From: Carya illinoinensis
Lineage: Eukaryota > Streptophyta > Magnoliopsida > Fagales > Juglandaceae
Direction: 5' to 3'
Assembly (NCBI RefSeq): GCF_018687715.1
Contig: NC_056752.1
Span: 41,576,501-41,640,500, forward strand
Length of the DNA: 64,000 nt
Below, piece after piece: positions 51,344 through 62,324 of this stretch. Under the pieces are notes generated by a model. The model was not told where the DNA came from. It ran no database searches and worked only from the letters and a program-made list of their open reading frames with translations. The position numbers and the translations under genes were made by a program. Position 1 is the first letter of the stretch. Every line of letters begins with the position of its first letter.

Positions 51344-53110
51344 ACAACACAAATTTTATTTCAATATGAACATATTCATGTACTTCCTCGTTGAAAACAA
51401 ATATCTTATCCTTATCAGAAAAATAATATTATACACTATATTTTTATTTTATTATATAAAATATAGCATATTTATTATCATTAGATAATAAAAAATTATT
51501 CAATAAAATATTATTTAATAGTGATAAATATATTATATTTTACATATATCGTGCGATAAAAATAAGATGTTAGTATGGTACTGTATAAAATTTTCCTTAA
51601 CAAAATTATAAATACAAAATAATCTTTGTGGTTTGATTAATGAATAGATTTCTCCCTAAATTTTAAAATTGAACCTTTTACTTCCCAAACTTTCAAAATT
51701 AATAAAATAAATTCCTTCAGTATTATCCATAATAAATAATTAGAAATAAGATATTAGCACTGTAACTGCTCGATCAATATATCTCATTTAACAGGTTATC
51801 TGTGTGTCGCATGTAAAAAATTAATAGTTTTAAACAAGTGAAATCTAAAGATAAAATAATCCAGAATTGTTTCAATTTTAAGAAAAATGAAAAAAAAAAA
51901 AAAAAAAAAAAAGAGTCTTCCCACCCAAGAAAGGGTGGAGGGAGACTATTATCAAGAAATTATGAGCATTTAAATGTTTTTCTAAGTAAATGATAAATAC
52001 AAACAAGTGATTAGAGAGGCATTCAAGATTGGTCATGATTCAGATAATGACTAGCAACAGGAGGAGGAATGAGTGAAGTGAGAAGCATCTAAGTTGGTAT
52101 TAGATGTAACTCATTTTGTGATCTCATTCTGATAAGTGATAATGGTAGGTGATATATAAAATCTCACATTATTTAGAATTGAGAAATTCTTACTCTTTAT
52201 AACGTTCTAATGAAATTCTAATTATATCATTAACTAGTCATTTTGAAGCATAAATTATGTAACTTAGACATTCCATCGGGACGTGATAAAAGAAATGAGG
52301 TTGTTATGAGAGGTTAAATGAAATTGGCTGAATATGATAGATGAGTTGAGAGTCTTTTCCACTATTAGAACTCTATTTTTTCTCCAATTTTAAATGTAAC
52401 TCTAGTCAGGTTAATATGTTGTATTATAATTTTAAAAAATTAATCTATCTTTTGTCATAAATTTAAACTTTTGAGATAACTGATGATTTAACATAATATC
52501 AAATGTGATTATTATTATTATTATTTTATCTTTAAGCTACACGGCATAGATTATTATTGAAAGAGTTGTCGCCTTATTGCATGGTTATTAAATCACAAAA
52601 GGGACCCAAATAGTTGGTAGAAATCTCTCTGGCTAGAAGTTAGAACCCCCCTATTTCCAACATCCAACTCTTTCCACGATGTTTCTGCTAAAGGGAATGT
52701 TGTGATTGTAGTGTCTCAGTTAGTCACATCTCAAACTACAAAGATCAACCACTCATAATTGTACTTGCAAATTAAGACCCAACAAGAGGCGCAAATGATA
52801 CCCCAACAGCTCAATATATATTCTTCATCAGCTTTGCAAAAGCGCCACATCTTGCAGGTCCAAGTGGGGCAGAACCCCTTTGATCTGCAACAGGTTTTCA
52901 ATGTGACCCTCGTTAGTAGGACCAAAAACCATCCCCATCTTTCACATTTGGAGCAGGATTAAATGGATATCAGCACATTAATCCAACAGGTCCACCCAGA
53001 TAATTTAGATCCTATATTATCTTATCTTCAAGCGTACTTTCTTCAAAGATAAGGCGTGAGAACCTATCCTTTGTCAATCTTTTCCATGACAATTAAACAT
53101 GCATGATTGG
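51344..53110. other. Intergenic DNA, no gene seen
   Basis: AT-rich, with an A-run at about 51890-51912. The GC-richer patch at 52640-52960 is open on both strands (67 and 64 codons) but neither reading resembles a known family, and overlapping complementary frames argue against coding. Confidence 0.4.
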
Positions 53111-53111
53111 A

Positions 53112-53242
53112 CACGTGGAAGGCGATATACACTAAAACTAATTTCTTCAAACAATTATTATCTCCATTTCATTTCATGTTTTGCTGTAATTTGTCATATA
53201 TAGACGGAAATATCTACCGAGTGATCATGTCATGCATACTGC

Positions 53243-53320
<78 letters not shown>

Positions 53321-54088
53321 CGGAAGAGAGTGATCAGTTCCTATTACGTATACTTGTATTTTGATTTTCACCATCTATTGTTAAGCAATCATCAACAAAT
53401 ACCAAAGATCATATTTCAATATACCTTACCACATCTTTCCATACAAAATTGATAGTGAAGTAGTACTGAATGTAAGTAGTGTTGTAATTTGAGGTACTAG
53501 GTCATGTATTTTCCCTTGATTTCTAATAAAATTATAATTTATTTAATAATACGCAAACATGATAACGTTTGTCGTGATCTTCACTTGGAAAAGCAATCAT
53601 GTGTTACATTCGATCTCGACCCATATTTGAAGCCAGGGAGGGAGCTAGGGCTCAACGCAATGTGGCCCTGGCTGGGTATTAATTAACATCGATCAGATCA
53701 TGGATGTTAGGGGTCACGTGAAGTAGTCCTGGTTAAACTTCGAATGGTCACACGTCTCCAAAAGGCTGTCCATTGTTTCCATATGAAAAATACAATGATC
53801 CAGTAAAGGATAATCATGTGGGGTTAGCAGCTACATATTGAAGATAAGATTCATGTCTAGTACTTTGAGACTACTGCTTTAACAAGTGCAGCAATAGTCA
53901 ATGGCCGGCAAGATTTTAAACTTGGAAAGAAGACAGCTTAAGATGAGTTTAGAGATAGAAAGTGCACGTGACATCCAAGCTTTGTGACGGTACAAGTGGA
54001 CCCTATGATTTGGCCTGGAAGTGTTACATGTGGACCCAATCTGGTTGGCAGAATCCTATGCCACGTGGGATTTTATCTGAATAAATAC
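53112..54088 (+). promoter_or_regulatory. Upstream region of the DVL gene with four G-boxes
   Basis: CACGTG occurs at 53112-53117, 53715-53720, 53965-53970 and 54062-54067. The last sits in a perfect CCACGTGG. G-boxes are bound by bHLH (PIF-type) and bZIP (ABRE-binding) factors. A weak TATA-like GAATAAATAC at 54079-54088 is about 50 bp before the start codon, which would leave a very short leader, so the true start site may lie further upstream. Confidence 0.4.
53239..53318. repeat. Compound (TA)n(GA)n microsatellite
   Basis: About ten TA units followed by about 29 GA units, roughly 0.8 kb upstream of the DVL start codon. Confidence 0.95.
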
Positions 54089-54136
54089 AGACCAAGTCTG
54101 AGCATCCCTCAGTGCAATCAGAGACTAAAGGGAATT

Positions 54137-54247
54137 ATGGGTCGGAGACTTGCCAAGTGGAAGAGAATGGTGAGACAGCAGAGAGGGAAGCTCTATATTA
54201 TGAGGGTCTGCATCTCTATGCTTCTTGGTTGGCACAAGTACTCTTAG
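54137..54247 (+). CDS. DVL/ROTUNDIFOLIA-like small peptide, 36 aa
   Basis: Intact 36-codon gene: MGRRLAKWKRMVRQQRGKLY followed by IMRVCISMLLGWHKYS. The core RGKLYI.R.C..MLL.W is the DVL (RTF) domain of plant DEVIL/ROTUNDIFOLIA-like peptides. These are small plasma-membrane-associated polypeptides; overexpression in Arabidopsis reduces polar cell elongation and changes leaf and fruit shape. The conserved Cys and Leu-Leu are present, and the basic N-terminus is short, so this is one of the shortest family members. The frame is open upstream to 53984, but that part lacks any conservation, so I start at the ATG directly before the basic stretch. A single exon is normal for the family. It lies alone, about 5 kb past the CACTA element. 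Many gene finders would drop it for its size. Confidence 0.88.
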   Translation: MGRRLAKWKRMVRQQRGKLYIMRVCISMLLGWHKYS

Positions 54248-57098
54248 CTGAAGCAGATAGTCGAGTACTGTGATGTAATTAATTTTCAGAAGCATCAGTT
54301 TTTTATTCTCTGTTGTTCGTATTTAGTTTGTTTAGTTCTTCTTCGATCAGGTTTCCATTTGCAGTATTTTTGTTACCAATCTAGAAAGTATATGTAACAT
54401 ATCAAATAGATATTCAGGATATATAGTTTCTAGTTCTACATGTAAATTGACTTAACTTGCTGAATGCAATGCCCGGCCAGCTCCTTGCATGCAAAAGCGT
54501 GTTTCTGCATGTTGGACTCAAATGGTACACTGATATATAGCTTATAAGAGAGTGATCGAGTGCATGCATTTCCTCATCCATGCCTACATAGGCATGTGTA
54601 AGCAGCTAGATCTCATTGTTGTGAATTTTACCAATGCCATAAGCTGCTTTTTATGACACTATGTTTCTTATCAAAATTGGGCCATATTTAGTTTCCATTA
54701 TAAAACTTGGATGGTTGGTGGAATTCTGAGGAAGTCGCAACTCTTAACTTAATTGATTGGCAGCTTGCGTAAGAATTAAACCCTTCTCTCTCTTTTTCTT
54801 TTTTTTTAACAAAAAATACATACCACTACTCATGAACAGCAGAGGATCGGCTAATTTCGATTGAATGGGACTGAAATGATATTGGCCGGGTCTGGCTTGT
54901 TCCTAAAGCGAGTGAGAAATAGATGATATTCAGGGTTCATGTTCACAGGAGGAATCGAGACTGGATTAATTTTGGCTGTAAGTAAATCTTACCAAAATAT
55001 CTCATTAGTCCGAGTTCATTTATCTGTATTATTTCATTATAAGGCTTTTTTCTTCTTTCCGAGAAGCTCAATGCACAGTGTTCCTGTATTACGGGCCCCG
55101 ACCATAATATTGACACTGCATGCAGAGTCCCGACCGACTTTAAAGTCACTAACAATTGAAGGCGACTTAGATGAGAACAGAAGACGAACGTGCTATTCAA
55201 CAAACAGATTTTTGTGGCACTAAACGAGTTAAATACTTTAGAAAGTTCTGTATCCAAAAGTGATGCACCTAGCATGATTATCTGTTTCCTTTTTGTTTTA
55301 TAGCTTGACATATTATTTTACATAACATCCCACGGAGTAGACACAAAGCCATCCGGAAAAGCGGGCAGCACAGCGGCAGGAAGTGGGTTTGTTTTTGCTG
55401 TGTCATACAAGAGCAGTACTGGGACAAAATAATGCCTTACACAGACAGAGATGGCGTTTAAATTAAAGGTAGGATAAGCTAGAAGCATTCCTTTTCCAGG
55501 TGAATTGGCAGGGAGACATCTGATGGGTCTGCTTTGTCATCTTTGCTAAACTGGGACCCTGCCATTGCAACCCAGTCAATAGACCAACAATCGTCAACCC
55601 ACCATAGGTTGTCTGATCTCATCAAATCTATTCATACCCTCCAGTCCTACCACTCCTAAAAGGCCTGTGTGTTTTCATAAGCCTTACTACATGAACATGG
55701 CAAGACATTGGGATTCAGTTCGACTCCGGCCAAAGCTCCAGTCATGGCAACGGTATTCCAATCACATCAGAGAGCAGCGAACTCGGCTTTATATCATATG
55801 GAAGTGCACCTTGATTCTTCTGAGTTGGGACGAGAGACGCTGAAGATTGTGACAAGAAAAACGATTTTTGGGAGTTTTGCTTTCGATGATGGCGGGGGGA
55901 TTGGCGGCCAGTGACTCAATCAGGCTAAGTTTTACATTACTTGAATGACTGGCTAAATGTGTGACATCCATTTATCCAAAAAGAATTTTAAAAAAACATA
56001 AGTGTCGACATTCAGATTTGCATTTGTGGCAAAAGCGACTAAAGCCTGGATGTCCAGAAATTTGTGCAGAAAGCTTCATTATTGCTGAGATGACTACAAA
56101 TTGTGTAAGATCTCAAATATATGTCTACGTATGTATATGGATGGAGTTCTATACACAAATGTTTTTCGATGTAAACCAATATGGTAGGTTGGGAAAAATC
56201 TAATTGCAAGTATGTAAAGGTAAAAATTGGTTAGGATTAGATAATTATATGATAATGCTTATCTTACCATTATTTGAAATTGTTTGATGAATATAAAATA
56301 ATTATTGATTTATCTTTAAATAATATTGACTCTATCTAGAAGTTTTAGAAGTTATTTAGATAATTATTGGGGTAAAAATCGAGTCCAGGAGAATCTATAT
56401 TTATCCAGAATGAAAGCTGAACAGAGATTAGTCAATGCAAAAGAGAGTTATTGCGAAATATTAGCAATTCGTCAGGAGACGTCCTCGCGACAAATTCTAT
56501 CTGTCAGCAGAATCCTACTTCAACTGGAACTCTTTCTAAATTGTTTATTTAACAGATCCTATTAGTTAGGATCTGTAAAGATTCAGATCTTCATATTTTC
56601 TAGAGCACTTTATAGTGTATATTTTGGTGAGAAAATTTCTTAGTGAATTTTCATATTTGTAATCCCTCTTTAAGTGTGATCGTGCTTCAAATGTGAATGA
56701 TCGTTAATTAGATTTCAGCCACTGGAGTTCCAAGAAGGAAGTCAATAGTTTGAAAATCGCCAGAGATTCTGGCTGCTACTGCGGGAGAAGACAAATGAGT
56801 CATTTGTCTGAACAAGTAAAAGAGTCAAGTTATAAAAGTTTTGTAATTAAGAATTACTTGTAATTGATTTTTAAATAATAAGATTGACTTTATTGGATTT
56901 GACTGCCCCGTAGGGTTTTACTTTTAAAAAGTTCTTTAAAAAATTTCTCTTCATAACTAATCGTTGTATCTTGTAAGTTTGATTATTTATTTTAAGTATT
57001 TGATTTGTTATATAATCTTGATAATTGAGATCTAACCAATTTATTCAAGAAAATCGGTAGACAATTTCGTAATTTTGTAGGGATAAGTTGAGAATTTC
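54248..57098. other. Intergenic DNA and probable copia LTR remnant
   Basis: 54248-56200 shows no recognisable gene; frames at 54939-55311, 55708-55914 and 55961-56203 match nothing known. 56210-57096 lies directly before a primer-binding-like site and contains a TATA-like TTTATAGTG (about 56610). It is likely the 5' LTR of the copia-type element, but its outer end and partner LTR were not found. Confidence 0.4.
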
Positions 57099-57115
57099 AA
57101 TTGACATCAGAGCAT
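57099..57115 (+). other. Degenerate primer-binding site of a copia-type element
   Basis: TTGACATCAGAGCATGG resembles the TGGTATCAGAGC site complementary to initiator tRNA-Met that follows the 5' LTR of plant copia elements. It is preceded by TTTCA (LTR end) and followed 40 bp later by the gag start, as expected. Confidence 0.55.
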
Positions 57116-57770
57116 GGTTCACTCATTCGAGTATAATCCGTACTGTTGTAGATCATGTCGACGTCATTATATCTTCCACCAGACTTCAATGGAAAAAATT
57201 ATGCTTATTGAAAAGTTTGTATGAGAGTTTTCTTTAAGTCCTTGGATGAACATGTATTGCATTCGGTTAAACAAGGATGGACTAAACCCATGACATTTAT
57301 AGATGTTTAGACGAAAGATGAAATCAGTAATTGTAATTGGAATAGTAAAAGACTTAACGTTATTTCATGGCGGTATCCCCCGAAAAATTTAAAAGAATTT
57401 CATGTGTGAGATTGCTAAAAAAGTTTGGGATATTTTGGATGTTATTCATGAAGGCACAAGAATAGTAAAAAATTCAAAATTGTAAATGCTAACATCAAAA
57501 TTTGAAGAAATTAAAATATTGGAAGATAAGAGTTTTAAAGATTTTTATGCTACACTAAATGATATTGTGAATTATAAGTTTAATATCGGGGAGAAGGTAA
57601 CGGATTCAGGGGTTGTAAGGAAGATTTTGAGGATTCTACCTAAAAGATTTCAGCCTAAGGTTACTGTCATTGAGGAATGTAAGAATTTGAATACAATAAA
57701 GGTTAAAAAGGTAGTAAGTTCCTTACAAACGTATGAATCCTCATTTTACCAAACAAAAAAAGGTAAGTTC

Positions 57771-59726
57771 TAGAACTGAAAGTCGAACGGTCCGGACCGG
57801 AAAAACCGACCGGACTGGTGATTTTTGGACCGGACCGGGCCGGACCGAATGAGTCCGGTCCGGTCCCGGTCCAATTTTTAAGGGACCGAAGGTATTCGGT
57901 CCGGTCTCGGTCCGGGGGTTTTTCACCCCGAACCGGACCAGACCGGACCGAATGGATTAAAAAAAAAATTATTATTTATATAATAGTTGTATATAATTAA
58001 TTATATAATTATATATGGTATAAAAAATATTAATAGTCTAATATAGATTGTAGTTATACTTATACTAATATAGTTATATAAATCACTATAACTAATACTT
58101 CAACAATAGTTATAGTGACCTATACTAATAGTTTACTATTAATACTAATATACTATCATATGATTTATATAGTTATACTAATCACTATAATTAATACTAT
58201 GTATAGCTATATAGTATATTTATCACTATAATTAATATAATTTAATTATCAATATACTTATATTTAATTAATATAATTATCACTATATTATAATTTATAT
58301 AGTTATACTAATCATTATAGTTAATACTTATATAGTTATACTAAAGCACTGATTCACCACAACTAATATTATTAATATATAGCTATATTAATGGTCTAAT
58401 ACTATTATAATTTATATAGTTATACTAATCATAATAAGTTAATAACTAAATCACTAGAAATATAACTATATATATTTAGTATGAATGTATTATTATATTC
58501 TTTAATATATAACTATAATTTATAGTACTAGTATATATTAATATATTATAAGAGTTATAGTATAAATATAATATATAAATTATAATATACTAAATCACTA
58601 TAACAGTATAACTAATACTAATATATAGTTATACTAATCACTATAATTAAAACTAATATATAGCTATACAGTATACTTATATAGTTGTACTAATACTATT
58701 AGTATATTATATAGTCTAAGACTCTCAATTTTAATATAGTCTATATAGTTACAACTAATACTAATATTTATATTAATACTAATAATATAGAATACAGTTA
58801 TACTAACTAACTGATTCAAGTTCAACATAACTAATATTACTAATATAATATAGTCAAATTGAATTACTAATAGTCTAATACTAATACAATTATATAGTTA
58901 TACTAATTATAAATTCATAATAACTAAATCATTGTAAGTCTATAACTATATTATATATATATATATTTAGTATTAATGTATTACTATATTCTTTAATATA
59001 TAACTATTAACTATAATATATAGTACTAGTATATCCGATAAAAAAAAAATATAGTACTAGTATATATATTAATGTATTAACATATTATAAAAGTTATAGT
59101 ATAAATTATAATATATCATATATTTGTAAATTTATAATAGTATTAGTATAGTTAACTTAATATGTAATATGTTAGCATTAAATCACTATAACTACATAGA
59201 ATATTAGTAATAAGAGTATTACTATTATTTAATATAATATTACATATATTATCACTATCATTACATATATTTATTAGTTATAGTATTAGTACTAGTATAG
59301 TTATTAGTACTAATAGACTAATAGTATTAGTTATTAATATTACATATAGTTACATATATTACTATTATTACTATTATTATTACATGATATAGTTACATAT
59401 ATAGTTATCACTATTACTATTATTACATGTAATTATTAGTTATAGTATTATTACTAATAGACTAATAGTAGTAGTGTATTACTAATATATATAATAGTAT
59501 ACTATATGTATATATATTAAATATGTCACAATATAATTACATAAGTATTAAACAAAATGTCATTGAAAAAAAAAAAAAACTCATAGGGTGGACCGACCGG
59601 ACCGAATGGGACCGGACCGGACCGGACCGTATGAAGTTTGGTCCGGTCCAGGGTGGGAAAACCCTGGACCGAATAGGTCCGGTCCGGTCCGCAAAACCTC
59701 CCCGGACCGGACCGAATTCACCCTTA
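57771..59726. mobile_element. Non-autonomous hAT element, 1956 bp, CCGGTCCGG-rich ends
   Basis: It is inserted in gag with a perfect 8-bp duplication GTAAGTTC (57763-57770 and 59727-59734), the hAT signature. The right terminus reversed reads TAAGGGTGAATTCGGTCCGG; the left reads TAGAACTGAAAGTCGAACGG and is diverged. Dense GGTCCGGACC-type palindromes fill 57789-57955 and 59588-59715. The core is about 1.5 kb of almost pure A/T built of TATAGTTATACTAATCACTA-like repeats. No protein is encoded. It shares its plan (motif-rich ends, AT-rich core) with the larger hAT element at 23-30 kb, though the motif differs (GGTCCGG versus TCCGACTC). Confidence 0.9.
58437..59110. repeat. Internal duplication in the AT-rich core of the hAT element
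   Basis: A stretch containing AGTATGAATGTATTATTATA, TTCTTTAATATATAACTA and GTACTAGTATATATTAAT (about 58440-58575) recurs at about 58910-59110 with small indels and an A-run insertion near 59041. Confidence 0.6.
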
Positions 59727-60222
59727 GTAAGTTCATTACTTTCAAAATAGTAAAAAATGATCAAGATGATTTTTCTAATAAATAAAATTTTAACAATAAG
59801 GATATAAATCTCATGGCAAGAAAGTTAAAAAAATTCATATTTAGTAAAAAGTATAGTGGAAAGAAAAAAAAAAAAAAAGAGGCAAATAATTTTCTGCAAA
59901 GAAAAATTATTCTGAAAACTGGAATAAAGAAAAATCTGATAATAATGATAAAGTAAATTGTTATGAATGTTCTAGTTATGATTACATAAGAATTGAATAT
60001 CCAAATTTCAAAAAAAGTCAAGGAAAAGAGTTGAATGTCACACTTAGTGGCAGTTCAAATTCTGAAAGTTTAAGCTCATCATCTAATGATGAAAAATATT
60101 TTATAGTTTTTTCTACTATTGTAAATGATTTTTCTGAGATTGCACTAACAAAATCTGAAAGTAGTTATAATTACAGCGATTCAGATGTATCACTTGTTGA
60201 TGCTGACCAAGAATTAAGTTTA

Positions 60223-61577
60223 GAGAAATCCTGCAAACCGATCGAGCTTATTAAGTCCAAATAACAGCCCACCAATAATACAGTGACACGTAGACTTTCT
60301 ATCACAATAATATTATCATGCACTGCATCAGATTGAAATTTCCTTTCTCGTTTCCCACCCCCCTCTCCATGAAAGATGAAACCCATCTCTCCAGGAATCG
60401 CACGACCCACTCTCGCAGCCTTCGCACCCACTCTCAGTAGGGAACCCCCCTTTCGCACGGTTGCCTTCGCACTCCGTCTCCACCCACTTCATTTATCTCC
60501 CCTTCATCTCCAGTGACCCACTCTGTCTAACGCCCCTTCATCTCTTCCGATTTCCACATCTTCATCTTCTTACTCTGCTTTCCGCTTGAAACAAATCAGT
60601 TGAAGATTTATCGTGACAGTATCCACTAGAGGGCATCATTGCAGCTGTAAGAGAATGGCAGCCTCTTCACTGTAACTATACATGCATGTGTATGCACGAT
60701 TCTATTTTCTTTCACCTTTCTTTACTGTAGAATCCATTCTAATTCTCCCTCAAGAAGACAATTAACAACTGGACTACGACATCCAATCGATGTATGTACC
60801 TGGCAATCCGACACTAAATCCATTTCTTTTTGCATGTACGCCCCCAAAACAATAAAATAAACTCCTGATCATCAACACCAAGTATATTAAAACAATTCAA
60901 ACATCGAGAAAGAAGAAATTTTACTCAAACTGGTGCAAAAGAAACAAGAAATTGATCGCGCAACATTTACTAGTCAAAATTCCAGACCATGAAATTGGGA
61001 AAAGTATACATCAAATTCAAAATATTAATAATGGTAATAACGAACACAATAAAATAAAATGATCACTTGGAAACAATAAAACCTTAGATGTACATGTAGA
61101 AAATATAGAGAACGAGTTTACTTAATTACACCGAGTCAATGAGACGAGTGAATTAGAGAATCATTCACTAAGTTAAGGGTTGCAGGAAATTTCACTGCTA
61201 AGCAATAGCACCATCAGTACTAGCGGAGAAATGGGTGTTGTTGCCTTTTCGGCCGTTCATATGCATCACAAAAATTATGGGTGGAGGATTTTAATGGAGG
61301 AGAAATGGGTCTTGTGCCATGGAGTATATAAAGGAGAAATAAGAACATTAGAGAGGATTATTCGCGAGAGAGAACGGTGCACGTAGGAGGCATTCGGAAG
61401 GGGGGAGAAGAAGATGAGAGAGAGGGAGAGAGAGTGGAATGCGGTTTAGAGTAGATATATTGTCTATTCTATGTGCACGAGTGTAGGTTTAATTTAGTGT
61501 GATTTCTAACGTGGCAGCTTGTAAGTGGGAGGCTGTTATTTTACGAATAGCAGACCGACCGCTTGGAAGCAGTTCTC
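60223..61577. mobile_element. Non-autonomous Mutator-like element, 1355 bp, 9-bp TSD
   Basis: A perfect 9-bp duplication TTAAGTTTA lies at 60214-60222 and 61578-61586. The ends GAGAAATCCTGCAAACCGAT and GAGAACTGCTTCCAAGCGGT (reverse complement of the right) align at equal length and meet again in AAATAACAGCC 36 bp inward, so the inverted repeats are long but diverged. The interior carries a CT-rich leader-like block (60340-60560) and a GA-rich block (61385-61435), as in the element at 28338, and no transposase. Reading across the duplication, gag resumes exactly (LSL-stop-EAYNNVCEEV), which confirms the boundaries. Confidence 0.87.
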
Positions 61578-62324
61578 TTAAGTTTATAGGAAGCATACAA
61601 TAATGTGTGTGAAGAAGTGATCAAATTAAAAAAACTCAAAAAGAAATTGTACAATAGATTTACTGCTATGGAGAATGGAAAAAACAATCTTTTTGAGGTA
61701 TTAAAAATTTCTAGGGTTGAAGTGTCAATATTAAAAGATCAAAAGGCTACACTAGAAAAAGAATTGAAAAAGTTTCAAGAGTTCAAACAAAAAACAACAA
61801 CATAGAAATTAGAAGAGATGTTAAGTTTTAAAAAATGTAGTTGTGATCGCACGGGTTTAGGGTATATGACTTCCTAAGTTATGGAATTTAAATGCTCATC
61901 ATCCGTTGTCACTTCATCAAAATATATCATTTTTGTTAAAGAAAATCAAGATGAGGAAGCTCCAAATAAAGCCGTGTCTAAAACTCATGTTCCAAGAGCC
62001 TCACATGATAAATCAATGACAAAGAAGCCTAACCAAGGTAAGTCCGAAGGTAAGTTTACTCGTACTTGTCATTTTTGTGGTATTCTTAGCCATATAAAGT
62101 TACATTGTTTTAACTTGAGAAAAATACAGAAAAAAAAAGAAGGAAAAATAAAATATACAAGGAATGAAAAGAATTTACAAAATAAGGTTGAAGAGTTGAG
62201 TCATCAAATAACCTCCATAAGTCTCAAACCTGGTGAACTAGCAAATTTTTACTTTCAAAATAAAGAAAAGATCATACAAAGTGGTATTGATGAAAAGAAT
62301 ATACCAAAATTTAAAGCAAAGTGA

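Larger units (their letters stand above)
57155..62324 (+). pseudogene. Ty1/copia-type gag region, split by two transposons
   Basis: The gag reading begins at ATG 57155 (PPDFNGKNYAY, then a stop where W is normal, then KVCMRVF.KSLDE). It continues through the UBN2 region at 57486-57770 (LTSKFEEIKILEDKSFKDFY, RILPKRFQPKVTVIEECKNL, SLQTYE) to the hAT insertion. After 59735 come a decayed zinc knuckle (CYECSSYDYIRIECPNF, with the His lost) and an acidic Ser-rich stretch. After the second insertion comes a coiled-coil region (61587-61805, EEVIKLKKLKKKLYNR), then CHFCGILSHIKLHCFNL at about 62070-62120. The final block lacks protease, integrase and RT; the frame stops at FKAK just where pol should continue. 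At least four in-frame stops are present. It is a dead gag-only remnant. Confidence 0.88.

Noticed and set aside
52731..52962. Overlapping frames of 64 and 67 codons on opposite strands
   Set aside because: No similarity to a family, no start context or neighbouring exons; probably a GC-richer non-coding patch.
55708..55914. 68-codon + frame with a Gly-rich end
   Set aside because: No recognised motif, and both strands are open here; not enough to call a gene.
57741..59764. Arg/Pro/Gly-rich frames on both strands at the hAT ends
   Set aside because: They translate the CCGGTCCGG repeat array; the repeat text recurs in several frames and is not protein-like.
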